A stretch of DNA of 64,000 bases. Source: Marinibacterium profundimaris (GTDB taxonomy: Bacteria; Pseudomonadota; Alphaproteobacteria; Rhodobacterales; Rhodobacteraceae). Positions 1 to 7,596 of this stretch are shown here, in pieces. The notes under the pieces were generated by a model. It did not search any database. It was given only the letters and a program-made list of their open reading frames with translations, and had not been told where the DNA came from. Where the stretch lies: positions 248,001 to 312,000 of the forward strand of contig NZ_AQQR01000002.1 in NCBI RefSeq assembly GCF_002210095.1, given 5' to 3'. The stretch's first letter is position 1; each line of letters opens with the position of its first letter. Position numbers and translations under genes: made by a program.

Positions 1-419
1 TCCGGGTTCCGCTTCTTCATCGACGGCGTCGGCGCCCAGCTGGGCCCGACCACCTTCTGGATCACCGAGGTACGCCCGCGGCGGGTCAGATCCTCGGTCA
101 GAGGCACCGAAGATGGGTAAAGCTTGTAGACCGATTCGCCCTCGGACCAGTAATGCAGCGCCCTGGACTGGGTATCGACCAGGATCGCCCCGTTGCGCAG
201 AGAGCTGAAATGCGGCCGCCAATCCATGGCCCGGAAGCTGGATATGTTGCGCGGGACCGCCGGTTCCGGCTCGGGCTCGGGGTACAGGACCGCGGCGGTT
301 TCAGGGTCCAGCGCGCCGGGATCACTGGCCTGGCCAAGCGCCGGACCGCCGATCGCGGCGGCAGAGCCCGCCAGAAAGGCGCGCCGGGTTGGCACGGAAA
401 AGGGAGAGCGCTTCGCCAT
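1..419 (-). CDS. L,D-transpeptidase, Tat-exported, N-terminal part only
   Basis: Reading down from an ATG at 419 gives 139 residues before the window edge cuts the gene. The N-terminus has a twin-arginine-type signal (R12-R13 followed by AFLAG and an alanine-rich stretch). After a Pro/Glu-rich linker (PEPEPEPAVP) comes a segment containing ILVDTQSRALHYW and VYKLYPSS, which resembles the start of a YkuD catalytic domain (cell-wall cross-linking of peptidoglycan stems in the periplasm). The catalytic His/Cys motif lies outside the window, so the family call rests on the N-terminal half. The gene is divergent from the CAP lipoprotein gene. Family call likely, exact subtype unknown. Confidence 0.75.
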   Translation of the reverse strand, partial: MAKRSPFSVPTRRAFLAGSAAAIGGPALGQASDPGALDPETAAVLYPEPEPEPAVPRNISSFRAMDWRPHFSSLRNGAILVDTQSRALHYWSEGESVYKLYPSSVPLTEDLTRRGRTSVIQKVVGPSWAPTPSMKKRNP

Positions 420-578
420 AGTCCCACTCCTGTCGCAAACTGAACACCGGATGCACTATTCTATTGCGCGAAAGCCTCAGTCGCAATTCAAAGGATGCAC
501 CGGGGCCGTCCGAGGCCCATGGGAATTTGCCACTGCCCGCCTGGCGCGCTACATGCTTGCGGGTAATTTCACACCGGA

Positions 579-1085
579 ATGTTCATGCTGCGCCTTTCCT
601 CACTGCTTCTGGTCGGACTGCTGGCACTCGCCGCCTGTACGCCCCAATATGACAACGGTCGCGGAACCGGGGGACAGATCTACAAGATCAGGTCGAACGA
701 CACCTCCAAGATCCAGTTCCGCATGCTTGATTCGGTCAACTCGCTGCGCGCGGCCTCGGGCGCCGGGCCGGTGCAGCTGAACGCGCAGCTGAACGCCGCC
801 GCCGCCACCCATTCGCGCGACATGTCGGTGCAGAACCGGCCGTGGCATTTCGGCTCCGACGGCTCTTCGCCGCTGGATCGCGTGGCGCGCGCCGGCTACA
901 TGGGCCGCTTCCTGGGCGAGACGATCTCGGAAACCTACGAATCCGAGATCGAGACGCTGGGCGCCTGGATGGAACAGCCCGGCACACGCAACGTGATCCT
1001 CGACCCTTCGGCCGTGAACATGGGCTTTGCCTGGTTCCAGGAGAACAACGGCAAGATCTGGTGGACGCTGGTGATGGGCGGCTGA
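579..1085 (+). CDS. CAP/SCP-family lipoprotein
   Basis: A 168-residue secreted protein. A hydrophobic signal ends in a lipobox (L-A-A-C, Cys20), so it should be a membrane-anchored periplasmic lipoprotein. The rest fits a CAP (cysteine-rich secretory/antigen 5/PR-1) domain: a helix with MLDSVNSLRAASG, a candidate active-site His in ATHSRDM (about residue 78), the GETIS segment, and a C-terminal NNGKIWWTLVMGG strand. CAP proteins of bacteria are mostly of unknown biochemical role. The start could be ATG 579 or ATG 585; neither has a strong ribosome-binding site. It lies between two L,D-transpeptidase genes, which hints at an envelope role (inference). Confidence 0.8.
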   Translation: MFMLRLSSLLLVGLLALAACTPQYDNGRGTGGQIYKIRSNDTSKIQFRMLDSVNSLRAASGAGPVQLNAQLNAAAATHSRDMSVQNRPWHFGSDGSSPLDRVARAGYMGRFLGETISETYESEIETLGAWMEQPGTRNVILDPSAVNMGFAWFQENNGKIWWTLVMGG

Positions 1086-1116
1086 GGCCGCCCGATCCCG
1101 TGCGAAAGGCCCGGCG

Positions 1117-1611
1117 TCAGGGCCGGATCGTCACCAGTGTGCCGACATTGACCATCGCGTAGATCTCGGAGATTTCCTTGTCTTTCACCGAGATACAGCC
1201 AGCCGTCCAATCCTTGCCCTTGGCCCGCGTGTTGTTGGGCTGGCCATGGATGAAGATGTCGCCGCCCGGCTCCTTGCCATGCAGCGCGGCATAGGCGCGA
1301 TCGGCCATGTTCGGATAGGAAATCCCCAGCGACAGGAAGAAGGAACTGCGCGGGTTCTTCCGATCGATCCGATAGGTGCCTTCGGGCGTCTTGCCATCGC
1401 CGCGGAACCGCTTCGGACCGTCCGGAGCAAAACCCAGGTCGATCTTGTAGTCCTTCAGGACGTCTTCGTTGTGCAGAAGATACATCTTGCGCGCCGACTT
1501 GTTGATCACGACGGACGTGACCTCGGGGCCGTTATATGCCTGAAACTTCTGGCTGCATGCGGACAGCACCGCCGCGGAGACCGCGGACATCATCAATACT
1601 CGTCGTTTCAT
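1117..1611 (-). CDS. L,D-transpeptidase (YkuD) lipoprotein
   Basis: A 164-residue protein with a signal sequence and lipobox (LSAC, Cys19), then a compact YkuD domain. The catalytic signature is complete: FIHG (His122) and TAGCIS (Cys139), the nucleophile of L,D-transpeptidases that make 3-3 peptidoglycan cross-links or attach lipoproteins. The GDGKTPEGTY segment at 71-80 is the usual substrate-side motif. Convergent with the CAP lipoprotein gene, 31 bp apart. The small size is typical for the single-domain form. Family certain, physiological substrate unknown. Confidence 0.9.
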   Translation of the reverse strand: MKRRVLMMSAVSAAVLSACSQKFQAYNGPEVTSVVINKSARKMYLLHNEDVLKDYKIDLGFAPDGPKRFRGDGKTPEGTYRIDRKNPRSSFFLSLGISYPNMADRAYAALHGKEPGGDIFIHGQPNNTRAKGKDWTAGCISVKDKEISEIYAMVNVGTLVTIRP

Positions 1612-1670
1612 TGCCTGAAACCTTGTCTACCTCGGGACGAAGACTACACGTTTCCGCGCGAACGCAGAAG

Positions 1671-2453
1671 CTACTTTTCGCGCTGCGCGGCCTCGATCCG
1701 CGCCTCGATGGCCTCCAGGCGGCGCAACACTTCGTCGCGGTAGGCCCCGGTGGCGCCTTCGGTCTCGGCGTCGTGGGCGTCCTGCATCGAATTCACGATC
1801 AGGCCGACCAGCAGGTTCACCACCGCGAAGGAGGTGATGATGATGAAGGGCACGAAGAAAGCCCAGGCGTATTGGTACAGTTCCATGACGGGGCGCACGA
1901 TGCCCATGGACCAGCTTTCCAGGGTCATGATCTGAAACAGCGAATAGGCCGACCGTCCGATGGTGCCGAACCAGTCCGGGAAGCTGTCGGCAAAGAGATT
2001 CGTGGCCATCACCGCGCCGATGTAGAAGATCATCGCCATCATCAGGAAGACGCTGGCCATGCCCGGGACCGCGCGGATGAAACCTTCGACAACCCGCCGC
2101 AGGCGCGGCGCGGCCGAGATCACGCGCAGCACCCGCAGGATCCGCAGCGCCCGCAGCACCGACAGGCTGTGCGCCCCCGGCAGCAGGGCGATGCCGACGA
2201 TGATGAAGTCGAAGACGTTCCATCCGTTCCGGAAGAAGCGCAGCCCGTAGGCATAGAGCTTCAGCGCGATCTCGATGATGAAGACACCCAGGCAAAGCAG
2301 ATCGATCGTCATCAGCACGCCGCCGATCGCCTCGTAGAGCTCGTCCGAGGTTTCCATCCCCAGCACGATCGCGTTCAAGATGATCACGCCGATCACGAAA
2401 TTCCCGGTGGCCGGTTTCTCGAGCCACTTCGCCACTGTCTCGCGCCTGGTCAT
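1671..2453 (-). CDS. Bacterial voltage-gated sodium channel (BacNav type)
   Basis: 260 residues in the single-repeat six-helix layout of bacterial sodium channels. S4 carries arginines every third residue (R101, R104, R107, R110 in LRALRILRVLR). The pore has the selectivity filter TLESWSM (177-183), the canonical sodium-selective BacNav sequence. S6 (FIIITSFAVVNLLVGLIVNSM) is followed by a charged C-terminal tail that could form the tetramerising coiled coil. The frame stays open upstream into rlmD, but the ATG at 2453 fits the family start and has an AGG-containing ribosome-binding region. Marine Roseobacters are known to carry such channels. Confidence 0.93.
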   Translation of the reverse strand: MTRRETVAKWLEKPATGNFVIGVIILNAIVLGMETSDELYEAIGGVLMTIDLLCLGVFIIEIALKLYAYGLRFFRNGWNVFDFIIVGIALLPGAHSLSVLRALRILRVLRVISAAPRLRRVVEGFIRAVPGMASVFLMMAMIFYIGAVMATNLFADSFPDWFGTIGRSAYSLFQIMTLESWSMGIVRPVMELYQYAWAFFVPFIIITSFAVVNLLVGLIVNSMQDAHDAETEGATGAYRDEVLRRLEAIEARIEAAQREK

Positions 2454-2511
2454 GCTGTCGCCTGCCTCGATTGTCCTTGTCTGCCGCGGTCTGTCATTTC
2501 TTGCCGGGCCC

Positions 2512-3741
2512 TCAATGCGACAGCGAAAAGCGCGCGGCAAGCTCCACGTGGTTCGACCAGCGGAATTGATCGACAACCTGCACCCAGTTGAGCCGGTAGC
2601 CGGCATCGGTCAACAGCTTTGCATCGCGGGCAAATGTCACCGGATTGCAGGAAATTGCCGCGATCACGGGCACCTGTGCCTCGGCCAGCGCCTCGGTCTG
2701 GGCCTGGGCGCCGGCGCGCGGCGGGTCGATGACAATCGCGTCATGGGCGGCCAGTTCATCGGGGCGCAGCGGCCGGCGGAAGAGATCGCGCGCCTCTGTC
2801 GTCACCTGGCGCAGCCCCTGGGCATGGCGCCAGCCGCGGTCGAGCGCGCTCAGCATCTCGGGCACCGCCTCGACCGCGTGGACCGTGGCGCGCCGGGCCA
2901 GCGGAAGAGAGAACGTGCCGGAGCCGCAGAACAGGTCGGCGATCCTCTTCGCGCCGTCGGTGATCTCTTCGATCGCGGCCAGCAGCGCGGCCTCGCCCTC
3001 GCGCGTGGCCTGCAGGAAGGCGCCGGGCGGCGGGCTGACCCGGACCGGGCCAAAGACCTGTTCGGGCGGATGCCGGGTGGCGATCACCTCGTCCTCCCAG
3101 GCGATCCGGGCCAGGTCATGCGCCTCGGCCAGCGCCGCCAGATCCATCCGCAAGCGTCCGTCCAGCGCCTTGCCGCCGCGCGCCAGCACGTCCAGCCCGT
3201 TCTCCGTCTCGGTCAGTGTCACCGCCAGCGCGCCCTTGCGCGAACCGCCGAGCTTGGCCAGCTCTTCGGCCACCGGCAGCCCGGCGATCAGCGCGGGCCG
3301 CAACAGATGGCAGTTCGGAATTTCCGTGATCACACCCGAGGCACGGCCGTAAAACCCCGCCATGGCGCCCTTTTTCGTCCGCCGCGCCGCAACCGTCGCG
3401 CGTCTGCGGGACATCGGCGGCGATGTGATCACATCACGGAACTCGGCCTCGATACCCTGCGCCGTCAGCGCCTGTCGCACCACACCCAGCTTCCAGGCGG
3501 CCACGAAGTCGTCCGAGGCATGCTGCAACCCGCAGCCGCCGCAGCCCCTGTAATGCGGACAGGGGGCGGCAACACGGTCCGACGACGGCGTGACGATCTT
3601 CGGCTCCAGCAGCCGGTCGCCGTCACGCCGGCCCTCCACCTCTTCGCCGGGCAGGGCCCGCGCCACAAATACCGGCCCGGGCGCGATCCCGTCGCCCTGG
3701 TGGCCCAATCGCTCGATCCGAAGGCGCTCGGTCTGGCTCAA
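2512..3741 (-). CDS. rlmD: 23S rRNA (uracil-5)-methyltransferase, RlmD/TrmA superfamily
   Basis: 409 residues. The N-terminus is a TRAM-like domain (GHQGDGIAPGPVFVARALPGE). A 4Fe-4S-binding cysteine cluster follows (C61-x5-C67-x2-C70, CPHYRGCGGC). The C-terminal Rossmann methyltransferase has IADLFCGSGTFSLPLA for SAM binding, VIDPPRAG, and the catalytic cysteine in ISCNPVTFARD (Cys365). These are the hallmarks of the RumA/TrmA m5U methyltransferases; assignment to RlmD rather than RlmC is by the Fe-S motif and is not certain. It starts with TTG at 3741, preceded by AGGAG at a good distance. Confidence 0.88.
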   Translation of the reverse strand: MSQTERLRIERLGHQGDGIAPGPVFVARALPGEEVEGRRDGDRLLEPKIVTPSSDRVAAPCPHYRGCGGCGLQHASDDFVAAWKLGVVRQALTAQGIEAEFRDVITSPPMSRRRATVAARRTKKGAMAGFYGRASGVITEIPNCHLLRPALIAGLPVAEELAKLGGSRKGALAVTLTETENGLDVLARGGKALDGRLRMDLAALAEAHDLARIAWEDEVIATRHPPEQVFGPVRVSPPPGAFLQATREGEAALLAAIEEITDGAKRIADLFCGSGTFSLPLARRATVHAVEAVPEMLSALDRGWRHAQGLRQVTTEARDLFRRPLRPDELAAHDAIVIDPPRAGAQAQTEALAEAQVPVIAAISCNPVTFARDAKLLTDAGYRLNWVQVVDQFRWSNHVELAARFSLSH

Positions 3742-3754
3742 GGCGCAACTCCTG

Positions 3755-3778
3755 CTTCATCTTTGCAAAAATACTCCG
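3755..3778. repeat. Possible dispersed A/T-rich motif upstream of rlmD
   Basis: On the minus strand this reads as GGAGTATTTTTG followed by CAAAGATGAAG, directly upstream of the rlmD ribosome-binding site. It stands out as a low-G+C island in the gap between the ABC gene and rlmD. From memory, similar GGAGTATTTTTG-type sequences recur between genes in Rhodobacterales, but no second copy is in this window, so its repeat status is only an inference. Confidence 0.25.
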
Positions 3779-3812
3779 TTACCGACAGCGGCAACAAAGT
3801 CAAACGCCCGGC

Positions 3813-5699
3813 CTATTCGGCCGCTTCCGTCTGGATGAAGCCCCCGGACTGCCGGGTCCAGTACTGCGCATAAAGCCCGTTCTGCGCGAGAAGCTCGGCA
3901 TGGGTGCCGGATTCCGCGATCTGCCCCTGATCCAGCACGACGATCCGGTCCATTTCGGACAGGGTGGACAGCCGGTGCGCGATGGCCAGCACGGTCTTGC
4001 CCTCCATCACCCGGTGCAGCGCCGACTGGATCGCGGCCTCGACCTCGGAATCCAGCGCGCTGGTCGCCTCGTCCAGCACCAGGATCGGCGCGTCCTTCAC
4101 GATGGCGCGGGCCAAGGCGATGCGCTGCCGCTGCCCGCCGGACAGTTTCACGCCGCGTTCGCCCAGATGTGCGTCGTAGCCGGTGCGGCCGCGATGGTCC
4201 TTCAGACCAAGGATGAAGTCATGCGCCTCGGCCTTCTTCGCGGCGGCGATCATCTCCTCGTCCGTGGCGCTTGGCCGGCCATAGAGGATGTTGTCCCGCG
4301 CCGAGCGGTTGAACATCGCGGTTTCCTGCGTGACCATCGAGATCTGCCGCCGCAGGCTTTCCTGCGTGACATGGGCCAGGTCCTGCCCGTCGATGGAAAT
4401 CTTCCCGCCTTCTGGCGCATAAAGCCGCAGCAGCAGCGCCACGAGCGTGGATTTCCCGGCACCCGAGGCGCCGACGATGCCCAGCTTTTCGCCCGGCGCG
4501 ATGTCGAGGCTCAGCGCCTGGACCCCGCCTTCCTTCCGGCCGTAGGTGAAATCCACGTCGTCGAAGCTCACGCCGGCTTTGGTAACCTCAAGCTCGGTCG
4601 CGTCGGGCGCATCCTCCAGCCGGTCGCGCGGCGTCAGGGTGCGGATGCCATCCTCGATCTCGCCGATATTGGTGAAGATGCCAAGCGAGGCAAAGCTGAC
4701 CCATCCCGTCATCGTGGCCAGCCGGGTCGAGATCAGGCCGGCGGCGGCGATGTCGCCCGTGGTGGCCAGCCCCCGGCCCCAAAGCCAGAGCGCAAGGATG
4801 ATCAGCGCGGTCGGCAGCAGCCCCGCCAGCGTGAAGATCCACAGCCGGAAGGTCACCACGGTCGAGGCCCAGGCGATGCCGGATTCGCGATAGCCCGACA
4901 GCGCGCCCTCGGTCGCGGTCTCTTCGGCCTCGCCATGGGCGAACAGCTTCACGGTGCGGATGTTGGTGATCGTGTCGACGATCTGCCCCGTCACCACGGC
5001 CCGCCGCGCCGCGCGCAGCTGCGAGCGTTCGCGGATGCGCGGCAGGAAGTGTTTGACCAGGTAGACATAGGCCACCAGCCAGACCGTCACGGTCAGACCC
5101 ATCCGCCAGTCCACCGCCCCCAGCAGCAGCGCGGCCGAGACCACGGCGGCCAGCGCGTTGCCGATGATGTTGGTGCCCTCGGTCACCACCTCGGTCAGCG
5201 CGCGCGAGGTCTGCTGGCTTTTCTGCGCGATGCGCCCGGCGAAATCGTTGTCGAAATACGACAGGCTCTGCCCCAGCGTATAGCGGTTCACCCGGTTCAG
5301 CGTCAGCGCATAAAGGTTCGGGCCCAGCGTGACCGAGTTGAAGGCCGCGTTGGCCGCCATCGAAAGCGGCCAGATCAGAAGGTAGAACACCGCCAGAAGC
5401 ACCACCGCCCAGGCGTGTGACACCAGGAAACCGGGCCCCACCGCCTGCGCCTGGTCGATCACCCAGCCGATCAGCCAGAAGCCCAGAACCGTCGTGATGC
5501 CCACGGAAATCGACGCGGCAATCGCCAGCCAGATCTGCGTCCAGGCGCCTTCCAGCACCCAGCGCATGAACGGCAACAGCTTTTGCGGCGGATAGCCCTC
5601 GGCCTTGCGGAACGGGGCGATCGTGTCAGCAAGCCGTTGATAAATCGGGGGGATATCAGCGACTTTGCGTTCCGCAACCTCGCCGTCAGGCCATCTCAT
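3813..5699 (-). CDS. ABC exporter half-transporter 3 (membrane plus ATPase)
   Basis: 628 residues. An N-terminal transmembrane exporter domain (residues about 45-330) is fused to a nucleotide-binding domain. Walker A GASGAGKST, signature LSGGQRQR, Walker B ILVLDEATSALDSE and the switch His in AIAHRLST are all intact, so the ATPase should be active. The C-terminus ends in RQSGGFIQTEAAE, nearly the same as in the two neighbouring paralogues. It is the last of three same-strand exporter genes, 25 bp after the second. Such proteins export lipids, peptides or drugs as dimers; the substrate cannot be read from sequence. Confidence 0.9.
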   Translation of the reverse strand: MRWPDGEVAERKVADIPPIYQRLADTIAPFRKAEGYPPQKLLPFMRWVLEGAWTQIWLAIAASISVGITTVLGFWLIGWVIDQAQAVGPGFLVSHAWAVVLLAVFYLLIWPLSMAANAAFNSVTLGPNLYALTLNRVNRYTLGQSLSYFDNDFAGRIAQKSQQTSRALTEVVTEGTNIIGNALAAVVSAALLLGAVDWRMGLTVTVWLVAYVYLVKHFLPRIRERSQLRAARRAVVTGQIVDTITNIRTVKLFAHGEAEETATEGALSGYRESGIAWASTVVTFRLWIFTLAGLLPTALIILALWLWGRGLATTGDIAAAGLISTRLATMTGWVSFASLGIFTNIGEIEDGIRTLTPRDRLEDAPDATELEVTKAGVSFDDVDFTYGRKEGGVQALSLDIAPGEKLGIVGASGAGKSTLVALLLRLYAPEGGKISIDGQDLAHVTQESLRRQISMVTQETAMFNRSARDNILYGRPSATDEEMIAAAKKAEAHDFILGLKDHRGRTGYDAHLGERGVKLSGGQRQRIALARAIVKDAPILVLDEATSALDSEVEAAIQSALHRVMEGKTVLAIAHRLSTLSEMDRIVVLDQGQIAESGTHAELLAQNGLYAQYWTRQSGGFIQTEAAE

Positions 5700-5724
5700 G
5701 CATGTTGCTCCGAAAGGGGCGGCC

Positions 5725-7596
5725 TTATTCGGCCGCCTCGGGGTTCAGAAATCCACCGGATTGACGTGTCCAGAAACCGGCATACAGGCCGCCTTTGGCT
5801 AACAAATCGCTATGCGAGCCCTGTTCGGCGATGCGGCCCCGGTCAAGGACGATGATCCGGTCCATATGAGCAATGGTAGAGAGCCTGTGCGCGATGGCAA
5901 TGACGGTCTTGCCGGACATCACGTTATAAAGAGTCTCCTGGATCTGCGCCTCGACCTCGGAATCCAGAGCGCTTGTCGCCTCGTCCAGCACCAGGATCGG
6001 CGCGTCCTTCAGGATCACGCGGGCCATGGCGATCCGCTGCCGCTGCCCGCCCGACAGCTTCACGCCGCGCTCGCCCACATGGGCGTCATAGCCGCGCCGG
6101 CCCTGCTTGTCCTGCAGGCCAAGGATGAAGTCATGCGCCGCCGCCTGTTTCGCCGCGTGGATCATCTGCGCCTCGGTCGCGTCGGGGCGGCCGTACAGCA
6201 GGTTGGCGCGGATCGACCGGTGCAGCAGCGAACTGTCCTGCGTGACCATGCCGATCTGCTGCCGCAGCGAGGTCTGGCGCACATGCGCGATATCCTGCCC
6301 GTCGATCAGGATCCGCCCGGCTTCCGGATCGCGGAACCGCAGAAGCAGGTTCACGAGCGAGGATTTCCCCGCCCCCGACCGGCCCACCAGCCCGACCCGT
6401 TCGCCGGGATGGATGGTCAGGTCCAGCGCATCCAGCCCGCCGGCGCCCTTGCCGTAATGCTGGGTGACATGGTCAAAGCGGATCTCGCCCTCCGACACCT
6501 TCAGCGCCGGCGCCTTGGGTTCATCGACCAGCGCATGAGGCACCGCGATCGAGCGCAGCCCCTCGCGGATGACGCCCATGTGTTCGAACAGCCGGATGGT
6601 GACCCACATGATCCAGCCCGACATGCCGTTCAGCCGCATCACCAGCGCCGAGGCCGCCGCGACCTCGCCGATCGTCACCGAACCGACCGACCACAGGTAC
6701 ATCGCAAGCCCGAGGATCCCGCAGATCATGGCCCCGTTGAGGAAGTTCAGCAGGAAGTGCATTTCCGTCATCAGCCGCAGGAAGCGCTGCAGCCGCAGCC
6801 GGTGCCGGCGCATGGCCGACAGGACATAGCCCTCTTCCTGCTGCTCGTCGGCGAACAGCTTCACCGTCTCGATGTTGGCATAGGCGTCCACCACGCGCCC
6901 CGTCACCATGGACCGCGCGTCCGACGCCTTTTCCGAGGCGATGGCGACACGGCGGGCCAGCATGATGTTGTAGCTGATGTAGGCGCCCAGCCACAGCGCC
7001 AGCGGCAGCACCAGCCACAGGTCGAAGGCCGCGATCATCACCGCGGCGGAAATCACGTAGACCAGCGCGAACCAGACCGCCTCGAACATCATGTAAGAGC
7101 TGTCTTCGACCGCCGGGCCCTGCTGCATCACGCGGTTGGACAGCCGCCCGGCAAAATCGTTCTGGAAGAAGGTCATCGACTGGCCCAGCATGTGCCGGTG
7201 CGACCGCCAGCGGACAAGATCCTGGGTGTTGGACACCAGAGTCTGTTCCAGGAACAGATGCGCCAGCCCGATGATGAAGGGGCGCGCGCCAATGATCGCG
7301 ATGGCCGCGATCACCAGTTCCAGCCCGTTGTCCCGCCAGAAGGCCGCGACACCGCTTTCCGACATCAGGTCGATCAGCCGCCCGGTGTAGAACAGCAGCG
7401 ACACCTCGACCACGGCGACGCAGACCGACATCACCGCCATGACGGGCAGCCATTTGCCGAAGGGCTTCAGCATCGACAGCATGTAGGGCACCAGCCGCCT
7501 GGGCGGCGTGGTGTCGGGATGGTCGATGAAGGGGTCGATCAGATCCTCGAAGGTTTTCAGGATCTTGCCCACAGGTTTCATGATGCGCGCGTTCAT
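5725..7596 (-). CDS. ABC exporter half-transporter 2 (membrane plus ATPase)
   Basis: 623 residues from the ATG at 7596. I chose this start over a longer frame because it overlaps the stop of the upstream paralogue in an ATGA, a sign of translational coupling. Exporter membrane domain first, then ATPase with Walker A GRSGAGKSS, signature LSGGQRQRIAM, Walker B ILVLDEATSALDSE and H-loop AIAHRLST. The C-terminus reads RQSGGFLNPEAAE. Close similarity to the flanking genes points to tandem duplication; it probably pairs with one of them as a heterodimer (inference). Substrate unknown. Confidence 0.9.
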   Translation of the reverse strand: MNARIMKPVGKILKTFEDLIDPFIDHPDTTPPRRLVPYMLSMLKPFGKWLPVMAVMSVCVAVVEVSLLFYTGRLIDLMSESGVAAFWRDNGLELVIAAIAIIGARPFIIGLAHLFLEQTLVSNTQDLVRWRSHRHMLGQSMTFFQNDFAGRLSNRVMQQGPAVEDSSYMMFEAVWFALVYVISAAVMIAAFDLWLVLPLALWLGAYISYNIMLARRVAIASEKASDARSMVTGRVVDAYANIETVKLFADEQQEEGYVLSAMRRHRLRLQRFLRLMTEMHFLLNFLNGAMICGILGLAMYLWSVGSVTIGEVAAASALVMRLNGMSGWIMWVTIRLFEHMGVIREGLRSIAVPHALVDEPKAPALKVSEGEIRFDHVTQHYGKGAGGLDALDLTIHPGERVGLVGRSGAGKSSLVNLLLRFRDPEAGRILIDGQDIAHVRQTSLRQQIGMVTQDSSLLHRSIRANLLYGRPDATEAQMIHAAKQAAAHDFILGLQDKQGRRGYDAHVGERGVKLSGGQRQRIAMARVILKDAPILVLDEATSALDSEVEAQIQETLYNVMSGKTVIAIAHRLSTIAHMDRIIVLDRGRIAEQGSHSDLLAKGGLYAGFWTRQSGGFLNPEAAE

